Shown here in pieces: positions 1-6,034 of a stretch of 9,423 nt of DNA. Source of the DNA: Acetofilamentum sp. GTDB lineage: Bacteria > Bacteroidota > Bacteroidia > Bacteroidales > JAFGUD01. The stretch is taken from assembly GCA_020722645.1 (NCBI GenBank), contig DYKL01000069.1, positions 1 through 9,423 of the forward strand. The letters are read 5' to 3'. How positions within the stretch are numbered: the stretch's first letter is position 1; each line of letters starts with the position of its first letter. The notes below the pieces were generated by a model. It was not told the origin of the DNA, did not search any database, and worked only from the letters and a program-made list of their open reading frames with translations. Both the position numbers and the translations under genes were made by a program.

Positions 1-3
1 TTC

Positions 4-487
4 TTAGCTATCGCCTGTAAAACCTGAAAAGTTGTAAGTAAGTTCCGTTATAATATTTAATATAGTCATATAGATAGTTGTTTTTGTAAAATGATTCATA
101 AAAATTTTCCCATTGTTATATTTTTTGAATATACCATTTAAACTGTCATTTACATAATGTCTTTCTTCTATAACCGTCCTTTTTCATCGTAATCATAATA
201 AACTCCATTTTTTAAACCATTTTTATACATAGTAATATTAAACAACTTATTATCAAAAGCAAATACTTTTGTCGTATCAGTAATTGTATCATTTTAAAAT
301 TTAACAATTGAATAATACTTCTTTTTGTTAAAGACATAAACCCAAGTGCCTTGTTTTAAATCATTTGTGTCAACTTGATTTATTGTTGCATCACAGGAAA
401 TATCGCCTTTTGTATATTTGATTTTTTGTCCAATACTTGTGTTATAAATTAAAACAATTAGTATTGTAATTATTGTTTTTTATCCAT
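4..487 (-). pseudogene. Broken MORN-repeat protein gene
   Basis: Read on the minus strand, this stretch encodes pieces of a small secreted protein with MORN-type repeats, in several frames. A start ATG at 487-485 would open MDKK, and after adding one A to the following A-run the frame continues TIITILIVLIYNTSIGQK, a plausible signal peptide. Later pieces include LKQGTWVYVFNKKKYYSIVKF, MYKNGLKNGVYYDYDEKGR and, after another frameshift, ERHYVNDSLNGIFKKYNNGK, which fit the YxNGxxNGxYxxY pattern of MORN_2 repeats (YwqK-like proteins). I see at least four lesions: a one-base loss in the A-run, an in-frame TAA after IVKF, a frameshift after DEKGR and another near NNGK. MORN_2 proteins are often found beside polymorphic toxins, and the neighbouring Rhs remnants fit that. 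Sequencing error could explain one lesion but hardly all of them. The far end lies at the window edge (stops at 4-6 or 8-10 depending on frame). Confidence 0.7.
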
Positions 488-659
488 TTGGGTGATGTTT
501 TGATAATTCTACTTGATTTCTCGGGTCATTTAATCGGCTAGTTCCTTTAATATTTAATTTCAAAAGCCAACAAGAGGTTGCGTTTGGAGGTGTAGTTACT
601 TTTACACTTAAATAATTATCTTTAACCCTACTAGCTGATATATCGCTATATAAAACACC
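480..659 (-). pseudogene. C-terminal remnant of unidentified protein, overlapping the MORN gene start
   Basis: An open minus-strand stretch of about 60 codons ends with a TAA at 482-480. It contains LYSDISASRVKDNYLSVKV, TTPPNATSCWLLKLNIKG and VELSKHHPNG. Its last codons and the MORN pseudogene start share the eight bases ATGGATAA, an overlap typical of translationally coupled genes, so it was probably the upstream partner. No start codon with a sensible N-terminus is visible. The upstream end runs into Rhs-derived sequence that reads on the opposite strand, so I infer a truncation at about 659. The family is not recognised; the mix of beta-strand-like segments could be the tail of a larger secreted protein. 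It might also be a chance open frame, but the overlap and codon use favour a real remnant. Confidence 0.45.
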
Positions 660-723
660 TAATGCCCGAAGGACGCATTGTTATTGACAGCGAAAGCTTA
701 AAAGATGCTAGCGACTCTTCAAA

Positions 724-751
724 AACTTGCAACTTGTAACTTTCAACTTTT
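724..751 (+). repeat. Heptamer array inside Rhs copy 1
   Basis: Four back-to-back 7-base words, AACTTGC, AACTTGT, AACTTTC and AACTTTT, fill this stretch exactly. The last two also encode the Rhs residues TFNF just before FIKDHLGNTR, so they are probably the ancestral sequence. The first two look like extra units. Deleting 724-737 joins DSSK directly to TFNFFIKDHLGN in one frame. Confidence 0.7.
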
Positions 752-861
752 TTATAAAAGACCATCTCGGCAACACCCGCGCAATAATAGACGGAAACAG
801 CCTGTCCAGAGAGCAACTAGGGAGCGAATTATCATTTATCCTAACTCCCGAAGGCAGAATA

Positions 862-889
862 ACCATGCACAATGCACTTTCAACTATTA
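862..889 (+). repeat. Heptamer array inside Rhs copy 2
   Basis: The stretch reads in 7-base steps as ACCATGC, ACAATGC, ACTTTCA, ACTATTA. The inner 13 bases at 865-877 (ATGCACAATGCAC) are the exact reverse complement of a word pair found many times in the large array at 8998-9347. Deleting the 14 bases 865-878 joins PEGRIT to FNYYLK in one frame, so these two heptamers look like an insertion at the same site as in copy 1. Confidence 0.65.
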
Positions 890-914
890 TTTAAAACAAT
901 ACCCTCGCAACATT

Positions 915-1047
915 AAAAAATCTTTTATTACTTTTGAAATGAATTTTTGTTTGTTAATATTTAACAATAGTTTGTATATTTTATAGTATTTCGTGAATAT
1001 TCAGTGAATAATGTTTGTGAGAAAAAAGAATGATAATTAACTGAAAT
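915..1047. other. AT-rich spacer without a recognisable gene
   Basis: Between the Rhs remnants and the repeat next to ahpC there is AT-rich sequence with stops in all frames at short intervals. I see no promoter, RNA gene or coding signal in it. Confidence 0.5.
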
Positions 1048-1138
1048 TCAATAATTTGCTTCCTTCGTTATTACTCAGGATGACGCTAATTGAAAAATTA
1101 ACGAACTAGCGAAGCGATTTCACGCGAGTAATTATTGA
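1048..1138. repeat. REP-like intergenic repeat downstream of ahpC
   Basis: The ends form a 9-base inverted repeat, TCAATAATT at 1048-1056 and AATTATTGA at 1130-1138. Inside, TTACTC at 1071-1076 is complementary to GAGTAA at 1126-1131. The minus strand carries GTCATCCTGAG (1084-1074) followed by CGAAGGA (1067-1061). The GTCATCCTGAG...CGAAGGA word pair is typical of a dispersed repeat seen in intergenic DNA of many bacteria; that is recalled knowledge, not a search result. The position, starting immediately after the ahpC stop codon, would let the folded transcript act as its 3' end structure or terminator. There is no clear uridine tract, so the terminator role is an inference. Confidence 0.55.
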
Positions 1139-1139
1139 T

Positions 1140-1769
1140 TTAATGTTTTTTTAAATATTCAGAAACACCTTTATGAGTAGGAACAAATGCATCGTCGCCT
1201 TTTTTCCATTCAGCAGGACAAACTTCACCGAACTTCTCGAAATGAATCAAAGCATCAAGATTTCTGAGGATTTCTTTTACGCTTCTTCCAATGCCCAAAT
1301 CATTTATTGACTGATATCTGATTATTCCTTTTTGATCTATAATAAAAGTAGCCCGATATGATACCGGGGTTCCTTGAAAAACTGCTTCGCCGTCTTCTGT
1401 GTAACCGTTAACACCTGCAAGAACGTCAAAATTTTGAGCAATGGTCAAAGTCTGGTCAGAAATTAAAGGAAACTTCACGCCTTTTATACCACCTTCGTTT
1501 TTTGGTGTCTGCAACCATCTTAAATGCGAAAACTGGGAATCTACAGAACAACCAATAACAACTGCATCTCTTTGTTCAAAATCCTCAATAAATTTTTGAA
1601 ATTCAAGTATTTCTGTTGGACATACAAAAGAAAAATCAGCCGGATAAAAAAATAATACTGTGTATTTTTCACCGAAGAATTGTTCTATCGAAAAATTTTC
1701 AACTATTTTATTGCCGTTTAAAACAGCAGGCGCTGCAAAAGAAGGTGCATTTTTTCCTATTAAACTCAT
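1140..1769 (-). CDS. ahpC: Peroxiredoxin, typical 2-Cys (AhpC/Prx1 type)
   Basis: Thiol peroxidase of 209 residues that reduces hydrogen peroxide, organic hydroperoxides and probably peroxynitrite in the cytoplasm; in this family the oxidised enzyme is re-reduced by AhpF or thioredoxin. The peroxidatic cysteine is C50 in FSFVCPTE, with the supporting arginine R139 in YRATFIID. The resolving cysteine is C184 in GEVCPAEWKKG, as in typical 2-Cys enzymes that form intersubunit disulfides. A GG-containing loop (NEGGIKGVKFP, residues 91-101) and a C-terminal EYLKKH are present where over-oxidation-sensitive members carry GGLG and YF, so sensitivity may be intermediate. The insertion YTEDGEAVFQGTPVSYRA is usual in Bacteroidota and related AhpC. 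It is a single-gene unit with no ahpF beside it. The ATG at 1769 is the only good start. A TTTG/TAnnTTTG-like promoter lies upstream and an inverted repeat lies downstream. Symbol by family resemblance; confidence in function is high. Confidence 0.93.
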   Translation of the reverse strand: MSLIGKNAPSFAAPAVLNGNKIVENFSIEQFFGEKYTVLFFYPADFSFVCPTEILEFQKFIEDFEQRDAVVIGCSVDSQFSHLRWLQTPKNEGGIKGVKFPLISDQTLTIAQNFDVLAGVNGYTEDGEAVFQGTPVSYRATFIIDQKGIIRYQSINDLGIGRSVKEILRNLDALIHFEKFGEVCPAEWKKGDDAFVPTHKGVSEYLKKH

Positions 1770-1806
1770 AAATTACTATTTTTGGATTATCATTTTTTTT
1801 TAGATA

Positions 1807-1838
1807 CAAATATTATGCTTAAAATATTTTTTCCCAAA
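1807..1838 (-). promoter_or_regulatory. Bacteroidota-type promoter for ahpC
   Basis: On the minus strand, TTTG (1838-1835) is followed after 19 bases by TAATATTTG (1815-1807), close to the Bacteroidota consensus TTTG-N19/21-TAnnTTTG but with one extra base inside the -7 word. The start codon is 37 bases further on. The -33 part lies in a 24-base element shared with the gene at 6657-7544. Confidence 0.5.
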
Positions 1839-1849
1839 TTTTTTGAGAC
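1826..1849. repeat. 24-base upstream element, copy 1
   Basis: This stretch, centred on CCAAATTTTTTGA, matches 7594-7617 at 22 of 24 positions (differences at 1833 and 1847). Both copies sit about 60 bases upstream of a minus-strand start codon. The core CAAATTTTTTG carries a -33-like TTTG on each strand, so it could serve divergent promoters. Confidence 0.6.
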
Positions 1850-1871
1850 AAATTAAAAATAATTATTTTTG
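1842..1871 (+). promoter_or_regulatory. Candidate promoter for tRNA-Pro
   Basis: TTTG at 1842-1845 and TATTTTTG at 1864-1871 are 18 bases apart; the second matches TAnnTTTG exactly. Transcription would start about 110 bases before the tRNA and pass through the heptamer array at 1911-1987. It is arranged back to back with the ahpC promoter. Confidence 0.4.
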
Positions 1872-1910
1872 CAAAGTCAAATTTTTGAAGGATTAAAAGA
1901 TTAAACAATC

Positions 1911-1987
1911 GTATAATGTTCATTTTTCATTATTCGTTGTTAATTATTAATTGTTTGATATTCAATGTTCATTATTCGACATTCAAA
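1911..1987 (+). repeat. Heptamer array upstream of tRNA-Pro
   Basis: Eleven consecutive 7-base words run without a gap: GTATAAT, GTTCATT, TTTCATT, ATTCGTT, GTTAATT, ATTAATT, GTTTGAT, ATTCAAT, GTTCATT, ATTCGAC, ATTCAAA. Most fit RTTcatT, with GTTCATT present twice. The period is exact although the words are more diverged than in the other arrays. It ends four bases before the tRNA and would lie in its 5' leader. Confidence 0.65.
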
Positions 1988-1991
1988 AAAA

Positions 1992-2065
1992 CGGGGTGTA
2001 GCGCAGTTGGCTAGCGTGCTACGTTCGGGACGTAGAGGTCGCGAGTTCGAGTCTCGCCACCCCGA
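1992..2065 (+). tRNA. tRNA-Pro (anticodon CGG)
   Basis: A full cloverleaf of 74 bases can be drawn by eye. The acceptor stem pairs CGGGGTG with CACCCCG; the D arm is GCGC/GCGT around AGTTGGCTA; the anticodon stem is CTACG/CGTAG with loop TTCGGGA. The T arm is GCGAG/CTCGC around TTCGAGT, and the discriminator base is A. The anticodon CGG at 2026-2028 reads CCG proline codons, which should be rare in such an AT-rich genome. The 3' CCA is not encoded, so it must be added after transcription. A strong hairpin terminator follows at once, so this is a single-tRNA unit. Confidence 0.95.
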
Positions 2066-2068
2066 CAA

Positions 2069-2100
2069 AAAAAATCGGTTAAAATTAAATCCGATTTTTT
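2069..2100. terminator. Bidirectional terminator shared by tRNA-Pro and the lipoprotein gene
   Basis: A perfect 10-base stem, AAAAAATCGG at 2069-2078 and CCGATTTTTT at 2091-2100, encloses a 12-base AT-rich loop. On either strand the stem ends in a T-run, so it can stop transcription of the tRNA (plus) and of the convergent lipoprotein gene (minus), whose stop codon is 16 bases away. Confidence 0.85.
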
Positions 2101-2115
2101 GTTTTAATGCCAGAT

Positions 2116-2745
2116 TTATTCCGTTTGTCCGGCAAAAATAGGTTTGTTTTCGGTAAGATTTATTGCATAATTTTCAATTGAAATACCATTGTTAGACTCA
2201 TCTTTGAGCTTTATCCAACCAAGCATATTATTATGTTTAAATGCTATGTATTCATCTTCGAGCAAAAAAGTAGGTCTCATACAACCGCCTTCCATAATTA
2301 AAATTGTAGAATTTGCCCAACTGATTTCATTAAATACAGTATCATTTTCGGCATAAAACCTTGTTGTCTGACTCTGATTATATATGGCAACTGCATCGTT
2401 TATATTTACACCTTTTATTGTTATCTGATATTCGTAGATTGAACAATGACCACAATATTGTGTAGGGTTCCAGTAATTGTGCGACAGATTAAATATAAAA
2501 TCAATGTTAGAATCTTTATCAACATCTATGCTTATTGCCGTTGATGAGTCTGTAGGGATAGGTACATCAACCTGACAAACTGTGTGATTTTCGACATTAT
2601 AATATCTAACTGTCGATTCTGAAATAGGATTTGGCAAATTACTGAATAAAATATTATCCGGTTCTTCTTTTACCTGAAGTTTATTTTTATCACAAGAAAA
2701 TACAAATAAAACCAATGCTGAAATTAAAAATAAATATATTTTCAT
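2116..2745 (-). CDS. Hypothetical secreted lipoprotein
   Basis: A 209-residue protein anchored by an N-terminal lipid. MKIYLFLISALVLFVFSC is a signal peptide with a lipobox-like end; C18 would be acylated. The mature N-terminus CDKNKLQVKEE is charged and hydrophilic, which in Bacteroidota may direct export to the cell surface (inference). The frame stays open to an ATG at 2826, but that extension has no signal peptide, so I chose the ATG at 2745. The body is beta-rich: SIDVDKDSNIDFIFNLSHNY (about residues 70-89) resembles the D-x-D-x-D calcium-like segment of many Bacteroidota secreted proteins. The C-terminal LGWIKLKDESNNGISIENYA resembles the GWI...YA ending of a common family of uncharacterised lipoproteins. 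Three more cysteines (CGHC and GGC) could form disulfides or bind metal. No function is recognised. It is monocistronic, with the terminator at 2069-2100 at its end. Confidence 0.8.
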   Translation of the reverse strand: MKIYLFLISALVLFVFSCDKNKLQVKEEPDNILFSNLPNPISESTVRYYNVENHTVCQVDVPIPTDSSTAISIDVDKDSNIDFIFNLSHNYWNPTQYCGHCSIYEYQITIKGVNINDAVAIYNQSQTTRFYAENDTVFNEISWANSTILIMEGGCMRPTFLLEDEYIAFKHNNMLGWIKLKDESNNGISIENYAINLTENKPIFAGQTE

Positions 2746-2888
2746 TACGTTTTGTATTATTGAGTGCGGTCTAAAAAGTAGCAAGCCTGCTCTGAAAGGG
2801 TCAATAAAGGTTAAACAATATATCACTGATAATCAACAATTTGCATAACAATAAAAAAACAAGCTAAACATCACATAATCAAAAATTT

Positions 2889-2925
2889 AACTTTATGAAC
2901 TTTCAACTTTATGAACTTTATAGAC
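2889..2925 (+). repeat. Short word array with mixed 9- and 7-base steps
   Basis: The words AACTTTATG, AACTTTC, AACTTTATG and AACTTTATA follow one another, then decay into GAC. Steps between AAC starts are 9, 7, 9 and 9 bases. The 7-base word AACTTTC is identical to one in the Rhs copy 1 array at 738-744. Confidence 0.55.
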
Positions 2926-3096
2926 TAAACTCATTATTTCTAATGATAAAAATTTAACAAATTGGTTGCTGGTTATATTTCGCTGATGAATTATGAGCTT
3001 ATTTGCAAAAAAACTTTATATAAAACATTTGCTCAACATTTCGGCAAAAAAATATTTTTTTATAAAATTCAATTCATCAAAATTAAAATTTATTTT

Positions 3097-3104
3097 TATC
3101 TTTG
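3097..3104 (+). promoter_or_regulatory. Candidate -7 element for the 3157-6633 operon
   Basis: TATCTTTG is an exact match to the Bacteroidota -7 word TAnnTTTG. It lies 52 bases before the ATG at 3157. No clear TTTG is found 19-21 bases upstream, so the call rests on the -7 word and position alone. Confidence 0.4.
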
Positions 3105-3156
3105 TTTTTTTGAAAAACACAGAAAACCTAAAAACTCTTTACTCAACTAAATAGCT

Positions 3157-4875
3157 ATGAATAAAACAATTATATTAATTTTTTTATTTTTTTCTATCTC
3201 AATACTAAATGCTCAGCAACAAATAATCCCCGAAAAAAAAATCTATAAGGATTCAGAAAACAAAATTTTTGTTAATAAATCATTACCTCTGTATTTCAAA
3301 ATATCAATATCTCCTTCAAAAGACTCTGAGCATAAACTTTTAATAAGTGAAACAACTCCGCATCTGACAAATCCTTTGTATCTGGGCAAAGAAGGCAAAA
3401 ATGTAATGTTTTCTCCTTGGGCAGTGGATACAGTAACAAAAAAAATTGTTTCGCCTAAACAAAATGTTTATTTTGAACTATATGCTGACAGTCGTCCTCC
3501 CAAAACAACAATTCAGAACAATATCACAGCTTATGAAAAAAAAGATTCTCTGTTCTTCGGCAATGATTTAAAAATATGGTTTGAAGCAAAAGATGAACTT
3601 TGCGGGTTAGAGTATATTTATATTTCCGTCAACAATTCGCCATACGAACAGTATCCTTTTGACACATTAACCTTTGAACACGGAAATACATACAACATTA
3701 AGTACTATTCCACAGACCTTGTGGGCAATGTAGAAGATATTCAGGAAGTCAGCTTTAGTATTGATACCGGAAGACCTCTTACAAATCTTATGATAATTGG
3801 CGAACACAAAGATAATATTGTCTCCGGCAATTGTAAAGTTTCACTTAAACCGATTGACGCATTCAGCGGCAGTTCAAAGACATATTATTATATAGATAAT
3901 GAACAGAAAAAAATATACACTGCTCCAATTTCTGTCTCCGGTCTGAAAGAAGGTCGTCATATTCTGAAATATTACACCGAAGATAATGTGCTCAATATAG
4001 AGAAAGAAAAAGTTTTTGAATTTTATATTGATAAAACTCCTCCTGTAATTATTAACGATATCATTGGAGATTTTGTTTATGTAAACGGAAAGGCTTATAC
4101 ATCAGGTCGTTCACAGTTACAACTGACTTCTATTGATAACAGAGCCGGAGTTCAATCTATTTACTATTCATTTGATAACAAAAACTGGACTATGTACGAA
4201 AAACCAGTTGATTTACCAAAAGATAATAAAAACATATCAATTTATTACTATGCTGTTGATAATGTCGGAAATAAAACTAACTCAGATTTGAGCAATGTTA
4301 ATGTAAACAAATTTTTTATGTCTGAGATGGATTTACTGGAACCAAAAATATCATATAAATTTATAGGACCGCAAAAAACAATGTTTGATACTATTTGTAT
4401 TTCTCCCAAAACTCAGATAAATTTATCAGCTTTTGACAATCAATCAGGAGTGGAATATATCACATATCAGATTGGAAAGGAACAGACTACTAACTTTTCA
4501 GAGGATTTTTCTATCAAAGATAATGGTTATTTTCAGATATTTGTAAATGCAGTTGATAAAGTCAACAATATTGCAATGACTTCATTTAACCTTAACGTTG
4601 ATAGTATAGGTCCGGAAATATACCCTCATTTTTCATCTAATCCGATAATTTTAGAAAATAAAAAAACTTTCAGCAACGGAACCAAATTATTTCTTGCTGC
4701 AACCGATATTACAACCGGTGTTGAAAAAATCACATATAAAATTAATGAAGAAGAAGAAAAGCTATATTCTTCAGAGATAATTTTCAGCAAATCAGGTGAT
4801 TACGTCATAGTGATATATGCTTACGACTTGTTGGGAAACACAAATGTTAATAAAATTTCATTCCAAATTAAGTAA
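3157..4875 (+). CDS. Secreted protein with five Ig-like (OmpL47-type) repeats
   Basis: A 572-residue exported protein, probably attached to or passing the outer membrane. Residues 1-19 (MNKTIILIFLFFSISILNA) form a signal peptide, probably cut before Q20. After an N-terminal region of about 120 residues come five tandem units of 65-75 residues at about 139-208, 226-296, 319-383, 419-486 and 509-572. Each has an Asp-x-x-x-Gly-type turn followed by strands (DELCGLEYIYI, DNRAGVQSIYY, DNQSGVEYITY, DITTGVEKITY). Each also ends in a YYxxDxxGN-like motif and a strand such as FSIDTGRP or FYIDKTPP. This is the pattern of bacterial Ig-like/OmpL47-type domains that make extended stalks. No catalytic motif and no type IX secretion tail are visible. 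It heads an operon: only 31 bases and no terminator separate it from the glycosyltransferase. A structural or envelope-binding role is an inference. Confidence 0.8.
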   Translation: MNKTIILIFLFFSISILNAQQQIIPEKKIYKDSENKIFVNKSLPLYFKISISPSKDSEHKLLISETTPHLTNPLYLGKEGKNVMFSPWAVDTVTKKIVSPKQNVYFELYADSRPPKTTIQNNITAYEKKDSLFFGNDLKIWFEAKDELCGLEYIYISVNNSPYEQYPFDTLTFEHGNTYNIKYYSTDLVGNVEDIQEVSFSIDTGRPLTNLMIIGEHKDNIVSGNCKVSLKPIDAFSGSSKTYYYIDNEQKKIYTAPISVSGLKEGRHILKYYTEDNVLNIEKEKVFEFYIDKTPPVIINDIIGDFVYVNGKAYTSGRSQLQLTSIDNRAGVQSIYYSFDNKNWTMYEKPVDLPKDNKNISIYYYAVDNVGNKTNSDLSNVNVNKFFMSEMDLLEPKISYKFIGPQKTMFDTICISPKTQINLSAFDNQSGVEYITYQIGKEQTTNFSEDFSIKDNGYFQIFVNAVDKVNNIAMTSFNLNVDSIGPEIYPHFSSNPIILENKKTFSNGTKLFLAATDITTGVEKITYKINEEEEKLYSSEIIFSKSGDYVIVIYAYDLLGNTNVNKISFQIK

Positions 4876-4906
4876 AAGTTATTTTCTTTGCTGAAATTTT
4901 TTTTAT

Positions 4907-6034
4907 ATGCATTTCGAATTTGAAGAATTAAAGATATATTTATACATTGCACTACTAACAACAATTTTTTTTCAGATATTTTATTTTGCTTTTTATTATT
5001 TAAGACTAATATTTTATAAAAAAAAATCAGTTGCTAATTATGATAAACCTTCTGTATCAGTAATTATTGCGGCACAAAATGAATCTGAAAATCTGAAAAC
5101 CAATTTAAAATACTTTTTGCAGCAAAATTATCCCGATTTTAAAGTTATCGTTGTAAATGATGCCTCAGTTGATGATAGTGCGACTATTTTAGCTCAAATG
5201 CAATCATTACACAATAATTTGTACGTTACAAATATACCTTTGAATAAACAATTCAGACACGGCAAAAAAACAGCATTAACAATAGGAATAAAAGCTGCCG
5301 AGACTGACATCCTTCTTTTTTCTGATGCAGATTGCAAACCATCGTCTGAAAATTGGATTCAATCAATCGTAGCAAATTTTGATATCGAGACACAGATAGT
5401 TATAGGTTATGGCGGTTTTGAGAAGGAAAAAGGCTTTTTAAACAGATTAATAAGAACTGATAATGTTTTTATTGCAATGAATTATTTGAGTTTTGCACTT
5501 GCCAGAACTCCTTACATGGCTGTCGGAAGGAATATGGCATATCGCAAAAGTTTTTTTATGCAAAAAAAAGGCTTTGCCTCTCAGATGAATCTTTTGTCGG
5601 GTTCTGATGACCTGTTTATAAACCAAAATGCAACTCCTAAAAACCTGAAAACAGAAATTTCACCCGAAAGTTTTACTTTATCAAAAACAAAAAGAACATT
5701 CAAAGAATGGAAAATTCAAAAAACCCGCCACCTGACAACTGCAAAATACTACAAATTCAAGCATAAATTTTTACTTGCTTTTGAACCGTTTACCCGACTT
5801 TTAACATATTTTTTGAGCATCTTTTTAATGATTTTAAACTATAAATTAATAGTTATTGCATTATTGTTTACATTCAGAAATTTATTGTTTTATTTTATTT
5901 TTTATAAAACTTCAAAAAAGTTAAATCAAAAGGGTTTGTTTATTACCGCAATTTTTTTTGATCTGATACAACCTTTTTTAAATTTAATTTTCTATATATT
6001 TGCACGGAAGAAAAATGAGTTAATATGGAAATAG
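4907..6034 (+). CDS. Membrane glycosyltransferase, family 2 (GT-A fold)
   Basis: A 375-residue enzyme expected to transfer a sugar from a nucleotide-sugar at the cytoplasmic face of the inner membrane. One membrane helix (about 11-33) precedes the catalytic domain. That domain shows the GT2 series VSVIIAAQNE (50-59), the nucleotide-binding VNDASVDD (83-90), the metal-binding DAD at D140-D142 and the acidic acceptor-site motif GSDD (232-235). A Q-x-x-R-H version of QxxRW follows at 271-275. Two or three helices follow (about 288-311, 312-333, 344-366). This layout resembles processive synthases such as PgaC and cellulose synthase, but also single-addition enzymes; the product cannot be told. 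The last residue of the motif is His rather than the usual Trp. Its end overlaps the sigma factor start by 10 bases, so the two are probably translationally coupled. Confidence 0.88.
   Translation: MHFEFEELKIYLYIALLTTIFFQIFYFAFYYLRLIFYKKKSVANYDKPSVSVIIAAQNESENLKTNLKYFLQQNYPDFKVIVVNDASVDDSATILAQMQSLHNNLYVTNIPLNKQFRHGKKTALTIGIKAAETDILLFSDADCKPSSENWIQSIVANFDIETQIVIGYGGFEKEKGFLNRLIRTDNVFIAMNYLSFALARTPYMAVGRNMAYRKSFFMQKKGFASQMNLLSGSDDLFINQNATPKNLKTEISPESFTLSKTKRTFKEWKIQKTRHLTTAKYYKFKHKFLLAFEPFTRLLTYFLSIFLMILNYKLIVIALLFTFRNLLFYFIFYKTSKKLNQKGLFITAIFFDLIQPFLNLIFYIFARKKNELIWK

Larger units (their letters stand above)
659..914 (+). pseudogene. Two tandem remnants of an Rhs core segment
   Basis: Two degenerate copies of the segment that precedes the core of Bacteroidota Rhs/YD-repeat proteins lie in tandem. 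Copy 1 has MPEGRIVIDSESLKDASDSS (from 662) and, in another frame, FNFFIKDHLGNTRAIIDG (KDHLGNTR at 757-780). Copy 2 has FILTPEGRIT (to about 864, in the KDHLGNTR frame of copy 1) and then, shifted again, NYYLK followed by a decayed counterpart of DHLGN ending near 914. KDHLGNTR is a hallmark of Rhs-associated core regions. Neither copy has an intact start, YD repeats, a core beyond this point or a toxin tip, so no functional product is expected. In both copies the frame break coincides with a heptamer array (724-751 and 862-889). The gene it came from was probably a large secreted or cell-surface polymorphic toxin. Confidence 0.7.
2746..3156. other. Intergenic region between divergent genes
   Basis: This AT-rich spacer separates the lipoprotein gene (minus) from the operon beginning at 3157 (plus). 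It holds a short word array at 2889-2925 and a -7 promoter word at 3097-3104. An open frame at 2962-3150 is lysine/phenylalanine-rich low-complexity sequence crossing the promoter and is not credible as a gene. I could not identify a convincing promoter for the lipoprotein gene. Confidence 0.55.

Noticed and set aside
705..986. Plus-strand open frame of 93 codons
   Set aside because: It crosses the Rhs remnants in a frame different from both KDHLGNTR and PEGRI, so it is a shadow of the degraded gene.
2962..3150. Plus-strand open frame of 62 codons before the Ig-repeat gene
   Set aside because: Low-complexity Lys/Phe/Ile composition from AT-rich DNA, no recognisable domain, and the likely operon promoter lies inside it.
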